From contig NZ_CP083986.1 in NCBI RefSeq assembly GCF_020172685.1, positions 5,210,447-5,274,446 on the forward strand: DNA of 64,000 nucleotides, read 5' to 3'. The DNA comes from [Mycobacterium] nativiensis (lineage in GTDB: Bacteria > Actinomycetota > Actinomycetes > Mycobacteriales > Mycobacteriaceae). Under the pieces are notes generated by a model that saw nothing but the letters and a program-made list of their open reading frames with translations, was not told the origin of the DNA and did not search any database. The translations under genes and the position numbers were made by a program. Of this stretch, positions 1-9,329 are shown piece after piece. Position 1 is the stretch's first letter, and the number at the start of each line of letters is the position of its first letter.

Positions 1-122
1 GTTGCGGTGACGTTGCGCCCGCCGAGCCCGCCGGCTGCGGCGCCGGCTGCGGGTGCGGTGACAGCGCCCCGCCGGAGCCCGAGCCGGCGTCGGGTTGCGG
101 CAGCGGCTGCGGCTGCTCCTAA
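1..122 (+). CDS. 3' end of a Cys/Gly-rich protein (partial)
   Basis: Read in the frame that starts at base 3, the first 122 bases encode about 39 residues ending at a TAA stop. The stretch holds eight cysteines, mostly as Gly-Cys pairs, and ends GCGSGCGCS. About nine in ten codons end in G or C, which supports real coding. The gene is cut by the window edge. It is convergent with the YqgE gene, where M. tuberculosis has Rv0039c, but I cannot show homology. Cys/Gly-rich tails occur on some actinobacterial membrane proteins (TIGR04222 type); that assignment is a guess. Confidence 0.55.
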   Translation, partial: CGDVAPAEPAGCGAGCGCGDSAPPEPEPASGCGSGCGCS

Positions 123-146
123 ACGTGTGGGCCCAGCCGGCCCGCG

Positions 147-752
147 TCAGTTGCGGCTGATGTCGATCGGGTGGGTGGCCAGCAGTGCCGTCGGCCAGGG
201 CTGCCGGCGCAACGCTCTGCCCCACAGATCCACCCGCGGAGGCACCATCACGTCGGACGGCAACGCCGACAACACGATCCAGTCGTCTCGCTCGATCTCG
301 CCCTCGAGTTGACCGATGGTCCAGCCGGCGTAACCGGCGAAGATCCGCACACCTTCGACGTGGGGGGCGATCGACTCCGGGTCGGCGTCCAGGTCGACCA
401 TCACCAATCGGCCGTCGATGTGTCGCAGTCCCGGTACGCCATTGGGTTCGGCCCCGACTCGCAACAGGCCGACGCACAGTGCCGCATCGCGTTTCACCGG
501 TCCGCCGACAAACATGGTCTTGGGCTTGCTGGCCAGCTCGGACCACTGCGGCAGCACGTTGTAGACCGCGGTCTCACTGGGCCGGTTGAGCACTACGCCC
601 AGGGTTCCGCCGTCGTTGTGCTCGACCACGTAGATCACGGTGCGGCGAAACGTGGGCTCGAGCAGGTCTGTGTTGGCCAGCAGCAATGTGCCGGCCCGCA
701 CCCGATGCGCTGCGGGCGCGACGTAGTCCTCGGGGTCTTCGGGTTGCGCCAC
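147..752 (-). CDS. YqgE/AlgH family protein (Rv0038-like)
   Basis: This 201-residue protein matches the YqgE/AlgH (UPF0301) family, whose biochemical role is unknown. Hallmarks visible are GTLLLANTDLLEPTFRRTVI near the N-terminus, GVVLNRP around residue 55, FVGGPV around 80 and FAGYAGWTIGQLEGEI around 140. The length is about that of the M. tuberculosis homologue. The GTG start is directly preceded by GGGAGG with no spacing, so either the site is unusual or the transcript is leaderless. The gene diverges from the MFS gene at 883, as its homologues do in M. tuberculosis. Confidence 0.9.
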   Translation of the reverse strand: MAQPEDPEDYVAPAAHRVRAGTLLLANTDLLEPTFRRTVIYVVEHNDGGTLGVVLNRPSETAVYNVLPQWSELASKPKTMFVGGPVKRDAALCVGLLRVGAEPNGVPGLRHIDGRLVMVDLDADPESIAPHVEGVRIFAGYAGWTIGQLEGEIERDDWIVLSALPSDVMVPPRVDLWGRALRRQPWPTALLATHPIDISRN

Positions 753-824
753 CCTCCCATAATGTCACCCGGGCCCGGTGTTCGTTGTGCGCTGTGCCGA
801 ACACCAAGGGACCTCGAAGATTTG

Positions 825-830
825 TACTCT
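825..830 (+). promoter_or_regulatory. Candidate -10 (TACTCT) for the MFS gene
   Basis: TACTCT fits the mycobacterial TANNNT -10 pattern and lies about 50 bases before the GTG at 883, inside the divergent gap between yqgE and the transporter. No clear -35 is visible. This is a pattern match only. Confidence 0.3.
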
Positions 831-882
831 GGTCTGGGGTCGGCACCGCAGTAACAGCCGCCCACGTCCGGAAGTAGGTCTT

Positions 883-2190
883 GTGGTGGACACCCCTGCA
901 CCCGCAACGCTGTGGCGCTCGGCGCGCAGCCTTCCGGACTTCTGGCGCCTGTTGGAGCTGCGGGCCGCAAGCCAGTTCGGGGACGGGCTGTTTCAGGCCG
1001 GGCTGGCCGGCGCACTGCTGTTCAACCCGGACCGGGCCGCCGCCCCGTGGGCGATCGCCGCGGCGTTCGCCGTGTTGTTCCTGCCGTATTCGGTGTTGGG
1101 CCCGTTCGCCGGCGCGCTGCTGGATCGCTGGGACCGGCGTTCGGTGCTGGTGGTGGCCAACCTCGCCCGCCTGGCGCTGGTGATCGGGATCGCGGCGCTG
1201 TTGGCGGCCGGAACCGGTGATGTACCGGTGCTGTGCGCGGCCCTGATCGCCAACGGATTCACCCGGTTCATCGCCTCGGGACTGTCGGCAGCGCTGCCGC
1301 ACGTGGTGCCCCGCGACCAGGTCGTCACGATGAACGCATTCGCGATCGCAACCGGTGCGGTGGCGGCTTTCCTGGGCGCCAACTTCATGCTGGTCCCCCG
1401 CTGGCTGGTGGGCTCCGACGACCGCGGCGCGGCGTCGATCATCGGGGCCGTGGCGATCCCGGTCACGATCGCGCTGGTGCTCTCGCTGCGCCTCGGAGCT
1501 CACGTGCTCGGACCCGACGACACCAAGCGCGCCATCCACGGCTCGGTGTTCTACGCGGTGACGACGGGCTGGCTGCACGGCATCCGGACGGTTCGGGACC
1601 GGCCCACCGTGGCCGCCACGCTGTCCGGGCTGGCCGCGCACCGAATGGCGTTCGGCATCAACACCCTGCTGGTACTGGTGCTGGTGCGCCACGTCGGCGA
1701 GCACACGGTGTCCGGCCTGGGAACCACGGCGTTGTTCGTCGCCTCGGCCGGAGTCGGGTCATTTCTGGCCGCCCTGCTCACGCCACCGGCAGTGCACCGC
1801 TGGGGCCGGTACGCCACCACCAACGGGGCGCTGGCCGCGGCGGCGGTGATTCAGCTGGCCGCCGTCGGCCTGTACCTGCCGGTGCTGGTGTTGTGCGGAT
1901 TCCTGCTCGGGGTGGCGGGGCAGGTGGTCAAGCTGTGCGCTGACACCGCCATGCAGATCGACGTCGACGACGCCCTGCGCGGACATGTGTTCGCCGTGCA
2001 GGATTCGCTGTTCTGGGTGTCGTTCATCATCGCGGTGGCCGGCGCCGCCGCGGTGGTGCCGCCCAACGGCCAGGCCCCGTCGCTGATCGCGGTCGGCACG
2101 GTGCTGTATCTCGCCGGCCTGGCCGGGCACGCCCTGATGGGGCGCCGGCGTGAATCGGTGGGCTTAGGGTACGGGGATGGCCGAAACTGA
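883..2190 (+). CDS. MFS transporter (Rv0037c-like)
   Basis: Membrane protein of 435 residues with about twelve hydrophobic segments and the Major Facilitator arrangement. A Gly-Pro-rich segment and the basic-acidic [12 protein letters not shown] loop between helices 2 and 3 match MFS motif A. The GTG at 883 is chosen over upstream codons because a GGAAG-type ribosome site precedes it and the length then fits the family (about 440). A second GTG follows at 886. The substrate is unknown. The gene overlaps the next one by 14 bases, so the two are probably co-transcribed. Confidence 0.85.
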   Translation: MVDTPAPATLWRSARSLPDFWRLLELRAASQFGDGLFQAGLAGALLFNPDRAAAPWAIAAAFAVLFLPYSVLGPFAGALLDRWDRRSVLVVANLARLALVIGIAALLAAGTGDVPVLCAALIANGFTRFIASGLSAALPHVVPRDQVVTMNAFAIATGAVAAFLGANFMLVPRWLVGSDDRGAASIIGAVAIPVTIALVLSLRLGAHVLGPDDTKRAIHGSVFYAVTTGWLHGIRTVRDRPTVAATLSGLAAHRMAFGINTLLVLVLVRHVGEHTVSGLGTTALFVASAGVGSFLAALLTPPAVHRWGRYATTNGALAAAAVIQLAAVGLYLPVLVLCGFLLGVAGQVVKLCADTAMQIDVDDALRGHVFAVQDSLFWVSFIIAVAGAAAVVPPNGQAPSLIAVGTVLYLAGLAGHALMGRRRESVGLGYGDGRN

Positions 2191-2950
2191 ACCGATCGTC
2201 GCCGACCTGGCGGCCGAAAGCGACGACCTCGACGCCCTGGTGGCGCCCCTCACCGACGGGCAATGGGGCACTCCCACGCCGGCGGCGGGCTGGACCATCG
2301 CCCATCAGATCGGTCACCTGCTGTGGACCGACCGGGTGTCGTTGACCGCCATCACCGACGAGGCCGGGTTTGCTGCCGCACTCAGCGAGGCGATGAAGGA
2401 TCCGGCCGGATTCGTCGATGCCGCAGCCGCCGAGCTGGCGGAGCTGCCGCCGGCCGAACTGCTGGCGGACTGGCGGTCGACCCGGGCCCGGCTGCACGCG
2501 GCCCTGCTGGAGGTTCCCGACGGCCGCAAGCTGCCGTGGTTCGGCCCGCCGATGAGCGCGGCCTCGATGGCCACCGCGCGGCTGATGGAGACCTGGGCGC
2601 ACGGCCTGGACGTCGCTGACGCGCTCGGAGTCCGCCGGCCGGCCACCGCCCGGTTGCGTTCGATCGCACACCTGGGGGTGCGGACCCGCGACTTCGCGTT
2701 CACCGTCCACAATCTGACCCCGCCGGCCGAACCGTTTCACGTGGAACTGCACGCCCCCGGCGGCGGTGTCTGGGCCTGGGGGCCAGTGAACGCCGAGCAG
2801 CGGGTTGTCGGGTCGGCCGAGGATTTCTGCTTCCTGGTCACGCAGCGTCGCGCGCCCGGAGAGCTGGATCTGGTCGCGCATGGCGCTGATGCGCAGCGCT
2901 GGCTGGAGATCGCTCAGGCCTTCGCGGGGCCTCCCGGCTCCGGTCGATGA
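2177..2950 (+). CDS. TIGR03084/mycothiol-dependent maleylpyruvate isomerase-like protein (Rv0036c-like)
   Basis: This 257-residue protein is of the DinB/MDMPI-N fold. The metal-binding pattern is visible as [11 protein letters not shown] (first His, residues 43-47) and [10 protein letters not shown] (Glu and His near 137-142). Relatives of this fold use a divalent metal and often mycothiol; the substrate here is not known. The length equals that recalled for Rv0036c. The ATG lies inside the 3' end of the MFS gene, preceded by a weak ACGGGG. The homologous pair is also adjacent in M. tuberculosis. Confidence 0.85.
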   Translation: MAETEPIVADLAAESDDLDALVAPLTDGQWGTPTPAAGWTIAHQIGHLLWTDRVSLTAITDEAGFAAALSEAMKDPAGFVDAAAAELAELPPAELLADWRSTRARLHAALLEVPDGRKLPWFGPPMSAASMATARLMETWAHGLDVADALGVRRPATARLRSIAHLGVRTRDFAFTVHNLTPPAEPFHVELHAPGGGVWAWGPVNAEQRVVGSAEDFCFLVTQRRAPGELDLVAHGADAQRWLEIAQAFAGPPGSGR

Positions 2951-2956
2951 GCGCCT

Positions 2957-3063
2957 GCGCGAAGAGAGCCGGAGCCGCATAGGAACCGCCGGGGGCGCTG
3001 AGCGCGCCAGCGCGAAGAGCAGCCCGGCCGTATCAGTAACCGCCGGGGGCGCTGAGCGCGCTC
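2957..3063 (+). repeat. Two-copy imperfect tandem repeat of about 53 bp
   Basis: Copy 1 starts at 2957 and copy 2 at 3010, both with GCGCGAAGAG. Each ends with the same 23 bases (2984-3006 and 3038-3060, beginning AACCGCCGGG). The middle parts differ. The array fills the gap between the Rv0036c-like gene and the convergent PE-PPE gene and touches the latter's stop codon. No hairpin with a T-run follows. Confidence 0.8.
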
Positions 3064-3916
3064 AGAACCAGGCCATGACTCCGCCCAGGATCATGTCGGC
3101 CGAGTTCAGCAGTGCCTGGAACATGTTCACGTCGGCGGTGTCGATCATGTGGTACGTCGTGTTTCCGATCACCTGATCGGTGGCACTGGCGATCTCCTCC
3201 GGCGACAGGCCCAGGTAGGCGAGGTGGTCGCTGAACATGCCGGCCATCTGCTGGCCGTTATCCCAGTTCGCGAAGCCGTCGCTCGACAGGGAGTAGACAT
3301 CTGTCGTGAACAGATCACTCGGGGTCACCAGGCCGATGACCGAGTCGATGTGCATCATCTCGGCGAACTGATAGACCATCTGGATCACGTCGTCGTGCCA
3401 GGACTCCGGCACCCATTGCAGCAGCGTCGCCATGAACCCGCTCAGGAATCCGCCGTCTGCGGCGCTGTCCCCGACCATCACGAAATGCAGTGCTTCCAAG
3501 GGCATGTCGGGAAACTGCTGATGGAGTTGTTCGGCGGCCAGCCCCGCCGTGACGTTGGCCTGCGAATAGCCGAAGATGTACAGCGGGTCTTCGGCACTGA
3601 ACCCGCCGGCTTCCCACCGCTGCGCGATTGCGTCAACCAGAATCTGGGTGCCCCCACTGATGCTCGCGTTCAGGTCGGAGGTCTCGGGCACCTGCAGGAA
3701 CGTCGCGGTGCCGTCTTCTGGGAATCCGTTCGGCTCCAGATACAGACTCTTGCTCAGGTCGAGCCAGTCCTGGTTCATCGCCGGGATCATGACCAGGGCT
3801 TCGCTGAGCAGGTCGAAGTCGAAGTGCGCGGCGTGGGCCGCCGGTGCCGGGCCCCCGGTCACGCCCCCAAGTAGCAACGGCACCGCCAGCAGGCCGCCCA
3901 CTGCCGTCGTGTTCAT
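3062..3916 (-). CDS. Secreted PE-PPE domain (serine hydrolase-like) protein
   Basis: The protein has 284 residues. A signal peptide is visible (hydrophobic residues 6-22, AHA/AHF cleavage around 28-30). The remainder looks like the PE-PPE domain (PF08237), an alpha/beta-hydrolase fold: IFGYSQANVTAG carries the probable nucleophile Ser, VMVGDSAADGGFLSGF matches the following strand-loop, and DVYSLSSDGF and FSDHLAYLGL supply candidate Asp and His. There is no PE or PPE N-terminal domain, so export is probably by Sec and not by type VII secretion. GGGGGAC precedes the ATG. The gene sits between blocks that are separate in M. tuberculosis. Confidence 0.75.
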   Translation of the reverse strand: MNTTAVGGLLAVPLLLGGVTGGPAPAAHAAHFDFDLLSEALVMIPAMNQDWLDLSKSLYLEPNGFPEDGTATFLQVPETSDLNASISGGTQILVDAIAQRWEAGGFSAEDPLYIFGYSQANVTAGLAAEQLHQQFPDMPLEALHFVMVGDSAADGGFLSGFMATLLQWVPESWHDDVIQMVYQFAEMMHIDSVIGLVTPSDLFTTDVYSLSSDGFANWDNGQQMAGMFSDHLAYLGLSPEEIASATDQVIGNTTYHMIDTADVNMFQALLNSADMILGGVMAWF

Positions 3917-4102
3917 GACGCGTCCCCCGTCATCCGCGGGCTCCCGACCGCTCGTTCACCGGTGCTGATACGCACAAGCAGGTGCCGGCCCGCAGACGCG
4001 AACCGGGCAGATTTCACATTAACATCAGGCGGATGCCTGGTCTACTTTCATGATCGTTAATTCCCGTTCGCGGATAGTGCTCCGGGGAAGCGCCGGTGGC
4101 CC

Positions 4103-4633
4103 TTACAAGATCGTGGCTCCATCGGCGGCGCCGTCACCGTCGGAATCGGTGAGTTTGACGTCCCAGCGGCCGTCCCCATCGGTGTCGACGTAGGCCGCTG
4201 CGTACCCACCCGAGGCGTCGCCGATCAGCACCCGATCGGCCAGCCCGTCGCCATCGGAGTCGAGCAGCAGATCGACGGCCCGGCCGTCACCGTCGAAGTC
4301 CACCAGCGGGCCCCCGCTGTGCTCGACGCCGTCGAGCCCCAACCAACGCAGCCCACCAGATCGGCCCGCTGGACCTGCCGAGGCGCCCTGCCCCCAGGTG
4401 CCGGATCCATCGTCGGTGAAGTAGGCCTCGGGGATGCCGTCGTCGTCGAGGTCGCGCACCAGGTGATCGGCCACCCCGTCACCGTCGAGATCCATCAGCG
4501 CGTCGTCGCGCAGCCCATCACCGTCGAAATCGAGGCTGATCGCATCGGCCAGCCCGTCCCCGTCCAGATCGAGATCGGGAGGCCGGGTCCACATCGTCGC
4601 GGCGCCATCGCCGTCGCCCAGGCAGTAGTCCAT
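4103..4633 (-). CDS. Asp-rich repeat protein (Rv3906c-like, DUF6802)
   Basis: This 176-residue protein is built of eight short Asp/Gly units of the type DxDGDGxxD (for example DLDGDGLAD, DFDGDGLRD, DSDGDGAAD). Such units coordinate calcium in thrombospondin type-3 and dockerin-like repeats. One unit is degenerate (DLDDDGIPE). No signal peptide is seen. The ATG at 4633 is preferred because GAGG lies 5-6 bases upstream; a GTG two codons earlier (4639) is possible. The gene follows pcnA on the same strand, probably in one transcript, as in M. tuberculosis. The function is unknown. Confidence 0.8.
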   Translation of the reverse strand: MDYCLGDGDGAATMWTRPPDLDLDGDGLADAISLDFDGDGLRDDALMDLDGDGVADHLVRDLDDDGIPEAYFTDDGSGTWGQGASAGPAGRSGGLRWLGLDGVEHSGGPLVDFDGDGRAVDLLLDSDGDGLADRVLIGDASGGYAAAYVDTDGDGRWDVKLTDSDGDGAADGATIL

Positions 4634-4658
4634 ACCCACCTCAGACGTGAGTTCGCCG

Positions 4659-6101
4659 CTAGCGGTTCCCCTGGGTCTGCCACCAGGCCAGCAGTTCCGC
4701 GGTCGCCTCCTCGCGGGAGAGCGGACCCCGCTCCAGGCGAAGTTCCTTGAGGTAGCTCCACGCCCGTCCCACCTGAGGGCCGGCCGGGATGTCGAGCAGC
4801 GTCATGATCTCGTTGCCGTCCAGATCCGGCCGCACCCGCTGCAGGTCCTCCTGCTCGGCCAGCACGGCGATCCGCTCTTCCAGCTGGTCGTAGCTGGCCT
4901 GCAGGCGCGCCGCCCGCCGCTTGTTGCGGGTGGTGCAGTCCGCGCGGACCAGCTTGTGCAGCCGGCTCAGCAGCGGCCCGGCATCGGTGACGTAGCGCCG
5001 CACCGCCGAGTCCGTCCACTTGCCGTCGCCGTAGCCGTGGAACCGCAGGTGCAGGTAGACCAGCTGCGAGACGTCGTCGACCATCTGCTTGGAGTACCGC
5101 AGCGCCCGCATTCGCTTGCGGGTCATCTTGGCGCCCACCACCTCGTGATGGTGAAAGCTCACCCCGCCGTCGGCCTCATGGCGCCGGGTGGCCGGCTTGC
5201 CGATGTCATGCAGCAGCGCCGCCCAACGCAGCACCAGGTCGGGGCCCCCGTCCTCGAGGTCGATCGCCTGCCGCAGCACCGTCAACGAATGCTGGTAGAC
5301 GTCCTTGTGCTGGTGGTGCTCATCGATCGCCATGCGCATGGCACCGATCTCCGGCAACACCACCTCGCCCATCCCGGTGGACACCATCAGGTCGATACCG
5401 GCGACCGGGTCACTCCCCAGCAACAGCTTGTCCAGTTCGGCGGCCACCCGCTCGGCGGTGATACGGGACAACTGCGGCGCCATGTCCTCGATCGCCGCGC
5501 GCACCCGCGGGGCCACCGTGAAGCCGAGCTGCGCGACGAATCGCGCCGCCCGCAGCATCCGCAGCGGGTCGTCTCCGAAGGAGTCCTGCGGCGCGGTCGG
5601 GGTGTCCAACACCCCGGCGCGCAACGCCGCCATGCCCCCCAGCGGGTCGATGAACTCCCCCGGGCCGGCCGGGGTGATGTGAACTGCCATCGCATTGGCG
5701 CTGAAATCGCGGCGCACCAGATCTGCCTCGAGCGAATCACCAAAGCGCACTTGAGGATTGCGCGAAACCCGGTCGTACTGGTCGGCGCGGAAGGTGGTGA
5801 TCTCCACCCGCTGCCCACCAAAGGCGGCGCCGATGGTGCCGAACTCGATGCCGGTGTCCCACATCGCCTCGGCCCGGCTCCGCAGAATGCGCTGCACGGC
5901 TTCGGGGTGGGCGTCGGTGGTGAAGTCCAGATCCGGGCTCGGCCGCCCCAGCAGCGCATCGCGGACCGACCCGCCGACCAGGTACAGCTGGTGGCCGGCC
6001 GCGTCGAACGTCGCGCCGAGATCGCGCAGTAACTCGGCGTGCCGGTTCAGCACGACCGCCGCCGCTGTCAGCAGGTCGGCATCCTGGTGGGCTTCTGGCA
6101 C
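4659..6101 (-). CDS. pcnA: CCA tRNA nucleotidyltransferase
   Basis: The 480-residue enzyme adds or repairs the 3' CCA of tRNAs; neither tRNA-Ile, -Ala nor -Leu in this window encodes CCA. The class II nucleotidyltransferase core is clear: [13 protein letters not shown] with DLDFTTD (metal-binding Asp pair, near residues 43-60) and RRDFSANAM. An HD-type domain follows ([24 protein letters not shown]). The GTG at 6101 gives exactly the length recalled for Rv3907c. A TAGGCT -10 lies 8 bases before the GTG, so the transcript is leaderless or nearly so. Confidence 0.95.
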   Translation of the reverse strand: MPEAHQDADLLTAAAVVLNRHAELLRDLGATFDAAGHQLYLVGGSVRDALLGRPSPDLDFTTDAHPEAVQRILRSRAEAMWDTGIEFGTIGAAFGGQRVEITTFRADQYDRVSRNPQVRFGDSLEADLVRRDFSANAMAVHITPAGPGEFIDPLGGMAALRAGVLDTPTAPQDSFGDDPLRMLRAARFVAQLGFTVAPRVRAAIEDMAPQLSRITAERVAAELDKLLLGSDPVAGIDLMVSTGMGEVVLPEIGAMRMAIDEHHQHKDVYQHSLTVLRQAIDLEDGGPDLVLRWAALLHDIGKPATRRHEADGGVSFHHHEVVGAKMTRKRMRALRYSKQMVDDVSQLVYLHLRFHGYGDGKWTDSAVRRYVTDAGPLLSRLHKLVRADCTTRNKRRAARLQASYDQLEERIAVLAEQEDLQRVRPDLDGNEIMTLLDIPAGPQVGRAWSYLKELRLERGPLSREEATAELLAWWQTQGNR

Positions 6102-6210
6102 GTTCGATGAGCCTAATGGGTCAACCCGAAGGCCCGCCGGGTCGCCGCCCCACCGCCTGGCTCGGCGAGGGAGGCCAGTGGGGCCACACGTGCCAGCTAC
6201 TATCGCATGG
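6102..6210. promoter_or_regulatory. Divergent promoter region pcnA/mutT4
   Basis: For mutT4, TACTAT (6198-6203) sits 7 bases before the GTG. For pcnA on the other strand, TAGGCT (complement of 6110-6115) sits 8 bases before its GTG. Both spacings fit leaderless initiation, and neither start has a good ribosome-binding site. Confidence 0.6.
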
Positions 6211-6975
6211 GTGTCGGCCGACGGCGAAGAAGCCAATCCCGGACGGCGCCGGAGGCGGCGCCGCGGTCGGCGCGCTGCAGGTCCGAAAACCTCGCACACC
6301 GAACCCGCCGTCACCGACAGCAGCACCGGCGCGACCCCGGCAAACAGCAGTTCGGCGCAGCGCCGGCCCCGCTCCGCGCGACACGGTCCGGACCGGCTGC
6401 GCACCGTGCACGAGACTTCCGCCGGCGGCCTGGTCGTCGACGGCATCGACGGGCCGCGGGAGGAACAGGTCGCGGCGCTGATCGGGCGGATCGACCGCCG
6501 GGGCAGAATGTTGTGGTCGCTGCCCAAGGGCCACATCGAAGTCGGTGAGACCGCCGAGCAGACCGCCATCCGCGAGGTCGCCGAGGAAACCGGTGTCCAG
6601 GGCGACGTGCTGGCCGCCCTGGGCAGCATCGACTACTGGTTCGTCACCGACGGCCGCCGGGTGCACAAGACCGTGCACCACTACCTGATGCGGTTCTCCA
6701 GCGGAGAGCTGTGTGACGACGACGTGGAGGTCACCGAGGTGGCGTGGGTGCCGATCCGGGAACTGCCGTCCCGGTTGGCCTATGCCGACGAACGCCGGCT
6801 GGCCGTGGTCGCCGACGAATTGATCGACCGGCTGCAGACCGACGGACCGGCCGCGCTGCCACCGTTGCCGGCGACCGCACCCTGGAGACGGCCGCAGACG
6901 CATTCCCGCACCCGCCGCTCGCGCGCAGGCGAGCCCGCACCGGACCGGAAGAACGGTCGCGGGCTGAAGCCGTGA
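6211..6975 (+). CDS. mutT4: Nudix hydrolase MutT4
   Basis: Protein of 254 residues. The Nudix box is intact: [20 protein letters not shown] plus TG, around residue 110. The N-terminal 45 residues are basic and low in complexity ([11 protein letters not shown]), as in the M. tuberculosis homologue. Nudix enzymes cleave nucleoside diphosphates linked to other groups; which substrate this one prefers cannot be read from sequence. The GTG at 6211 is supported by the leaderless -10 and by alignment. The stop overlaps the next start as GTGA. Confidence 0.9.
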   Translation: MSADGEEANPGRRRRRRRGRRAAGPKTSHTEPAVTDSSTGATPANSSSAQRRPRSARHGPDRLRTVHETSAGGLVVDGIDGPREEQVAALIGRIDRRGRMLWSLPKGHIEVGETAEQTAIREVAEETGVQGDVLAALGSIDYWFVTDGRRVHKTVHHYLMRFSSGELCDDDVEVTEVAWVPIRELPSRLAYADERRLAVVADELIDRLQTDGPAALPPLPATAPWRRPQTHSRTRRSRAGEPAPDRKNGRGLKP

Positions 6976-9329
6976 CCTGCACCCGACGAAGCGGTGGGGG
7001 CACCTTACCCGCCTTGTCAGGGCCGCTGGCGGCCCTTTCGGCAGTGATCGCCGCCCTCCTGATGGTCCTCGGCGCCGCTGGTGCTCCGCCCGCGGTGGCC
7101 GGTGAGCCCGACTCCGCGCCGTTCGTCCAGATACGTGTCGACCGCGTCACCCCGGAAGTCGTCACCACCTCCAGCGTCTCGGTCGTCACCGTCGCCGGAA
7201 CGGTGCGCAACGTCGGCGACCGGCCGGTGCGCGATGTGATGGTGCGCCTCGAGCAGGCAGGCGCCGTGGTGTCGTCGGCCGGTCTGCGCACCAACCTCAC
7301 CGGCACCAACGACCAGTACCGGCCGGTCGGCACGTTCACCACGGTCGCCGACGAACTGCAGCGCGGACAGGAGGCGCGCTTCACCCTGTCGGCCCCGCTG
7401 CGCTCGGCCAACCAACCGGCGCTGAACGTGGACCATCCGGGTATCTATCCGCTGCTGGTCAACGTCAACGGCACCCCCGATTACGGTGAACCGGCCCGCC
7501 TGGACGACGCCCGCTTCCTGCTCCCGGTCACCGGTCTTCCCAAGACCGGCTCCGAATCCGAGCTGCTTGCCGGAGCGGTCGCGCCGGACATCTCCCATCC
7601 GGTACGGCTCACCATGCTCTGGCCCCTGGCCGACCGGCCGCGCCTGACACCGGGAGCACCCGGCGGGACACTGCCGGTCCGGCTGGCCGACGACGAGCTG
7701 GCGAGTTCACTGGCCCCCGGCGGCCGGTTGGACGCACTGCTGTCGGCCGCCGAGTTCGCCACCAGCCCGACAGTGGATGGCGGCGGTGTCGTCAACCGGT
7801 CACTGTGCCTGGCGATCGACCCCGACCTGTTGGTCACGGTCAACGCGATGACCGGCGGCTATATGGTCGCCGACTCCCCCGAGGGCGCGACCTCGCACCC
7901 GGGCACCGGCCAGGCGGCGGCCGCCACCTGGCTGGAGCGGCTGCGCCGGCTGGCGAGCCACACCTGTGTGGCCGCCTCCCCCTACGCGCAGGCCGATCTG
8001 GACACCCTGGCCCGGGTGGGCGACCCCGGACTGGACGCGACCGCGGTGAGCAAGCCGGCCGACATCGTGGACCGGATTCTGCGGGTGAGCTCGACCCGTG
8101 GCGCGGTCCTGCTCGGCGACGGGCGACTCACCTCCAGCGCCGCGAACCTGATCGGCGCACAGGGCGAGGCCGTGGTGATCACCGGCGGCGACTGTGCGGC
8201 CCAGGACTCCGGTACCGGCGCGTCGGCCACCGCCGACCTCACCCCGCGGCGGATAACCCCTCAGCTGGTGGTCGCTCCGTATGACCCCGCGGTCGGGGCG
8301 GCCCTGGCGGCGATGGGAACCGATCCGGTGGCCCCCACCTACCTGGACCGCTCACTGGTCACTCGGCTGCACCACGACTCTGCCCTGGCCCGACGCCAGG
8401 ATGCCCTCGGTTCCATGCTGTGGCGGGCCCTGGAGTCCCCCGAGAGCCCGGATGCCCCGCGCGACGAGATTCTGATGCCGCCGGCGTACTGGAAGCCCCG
8501 AGCCGACGACGCCCAGGCCGTACTGACCACGTTGGGCACCGCCCTGCGGTCCGGGCTGGCGGTGCCCCGGCCGCTGACCGCGGTGATCGACGAAGCCCGG
8601 GGCATCATCGACCCACCAGCGCACCCGCTGCCGGCCGGGCAGGCGGTGGGCGGCTTCGGTCCGGACATTGTGGCCACCATCGCCGGAGACATCGGCCGGC
8701 TGTGGGGCCTGACGGCCGCGCTCACCACCGATGTGCGCACCGGCCTGACCGGTGAGGCGTACACCGCTCCGCTGGCCGAGGACATGCTGCGGGCATTGAG
8801 CCAGTCCGAGCCACCCGATGTGCGCAATGGCCTGGCGGCCCAGCGCCTGGGGATCGTCGGCAACACCGTCGCGGACCTGATCGGGGCGGTCACCATCGTC
8901 AACCCGGCCGGTTCGTACACGCTGGCCACCGAGCACAGCCCGCTGCCGTTGGCGCTGCGCAATGACCTGGCGGTGCCCGTTCGGGTGCGCCTGCACGTCG
9001 ACGCGCCGCCCGGCATGACCGTGGCTGATGTCGGGGAGTTGGAGCTGCCGCCGGGTTTCCTGCCGCTGCGGGTGCCGGTGGAGGTGCGGGTCAACCAGCA
9101 CTTCGTCGTCGATGTGGCGCTGCAGACCCCCGACGGGCTGGCGTTGGGCGAGTCCGCGCGGCTGTCGGTGCATTCGAACGCCTACGGCATGGTGCTGTTC
9201 CTGATCACCGTGACGGCGGCGGCGGTGCTCACGGTGCTGACCGGGCGCCGGCTGTGGCACCGCTTCCGCGGCCAACCCGACCGCGCCGACTTGGACCGCC
9301 CCCGCCCCGACCGAAGCGAGGATCGGTGA
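6972..9329 (+). CDS. DUF6049 family membrane-anchored protein (Rv3909-like)
   Basis: The protein has 785 residues, with an N-terminal hydrophobic export segment (about 20-45), a long extracytoplasmic region and one C-terminal transmembrane helix ([19 protein letters not shown]) followed by a basic tail. The architecture predicts a large domain outside the membrane. It is always found just upstream of murJ in mycobacteria, as far as I recall, and here overlaps both neighbours by GTGA. A role linked to cell-envelope assembly is inferred from position only. Confidence 0.85.
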   Translation: MTCTRRSGGGTLPALSGPLAALSAVIAALLMVLGAAGAPPAVAGEPDSAPFVQIRVDRVTPEVVTTSSVSVVTVAGTVRNVGDRPVRDVMVRLEQAGAVVSSAGLRTNLTGTNDQYRPVGTFTTVADELQRGQEARFTLSAPLRSANQPALNVDHPGIYPLLVNVNGTPDYGEPARLDDARFLLPVTGLPKTGSESELLAGAVAPDISHPVRLTMLWPLADRPRLTPGAPGGTLPVRLADDELASSLAPGGRLDALLSAAEFATSPTVDGGGVVNRSLCLAIDPDLLVTVNAMTGGYMVADSPEGATSHPGTGQAAAATWLERLRRLASHTCVAASPYAQADLDTLARVGDPGLDATAVSKPADIVDRILRVSSTRGAVLLGDGRLTSSAANLIGAQGEAVVITGGDCAAQDSGTGASATADLTPRRITPQLVVAPYDPAVGAALAAMGTDPVAPTYLDRSLVTRLHHDSALARRQDALGSMLWRALESPESPDAPRDEILMPPAYWKPRADDAQAVLTTLGTALRSGLAVPRPLTAVIDEARGIIDPPAHPLPAGQAVGGFGPDIVATIAGDIGRLWGLTAALTTDVRTGLTGEAYTAPLAEDMLRALSQSEPPDVRNGLAAQRLGIVGNTVADLIGAVTIVNPAGSYTLATEHSPLPLALRNDLAVPVRVRLHVDAPPGMTVADVGELELPPGFLPLRVPVEVRVNQHFVVDVALQTPDGLALGESARLSVHSNAYGMVLFLITVTAAAVLTVLTGRRLWHRFRGQPDRADLDRPRPDRSEDR

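Noticed and set aside
7..312. Plus-strand frame of 101 residues at the left edge
   Set aside because: Runs across the stop of the Cys-rich gene and into the antisense of yqgE; codon bias favours the other frame.
4647..6032. 461-residue plus-strand frame opposite pcnA
   Set aside because: Shadow of pcnA with His/Arg/Gln-rich composition.
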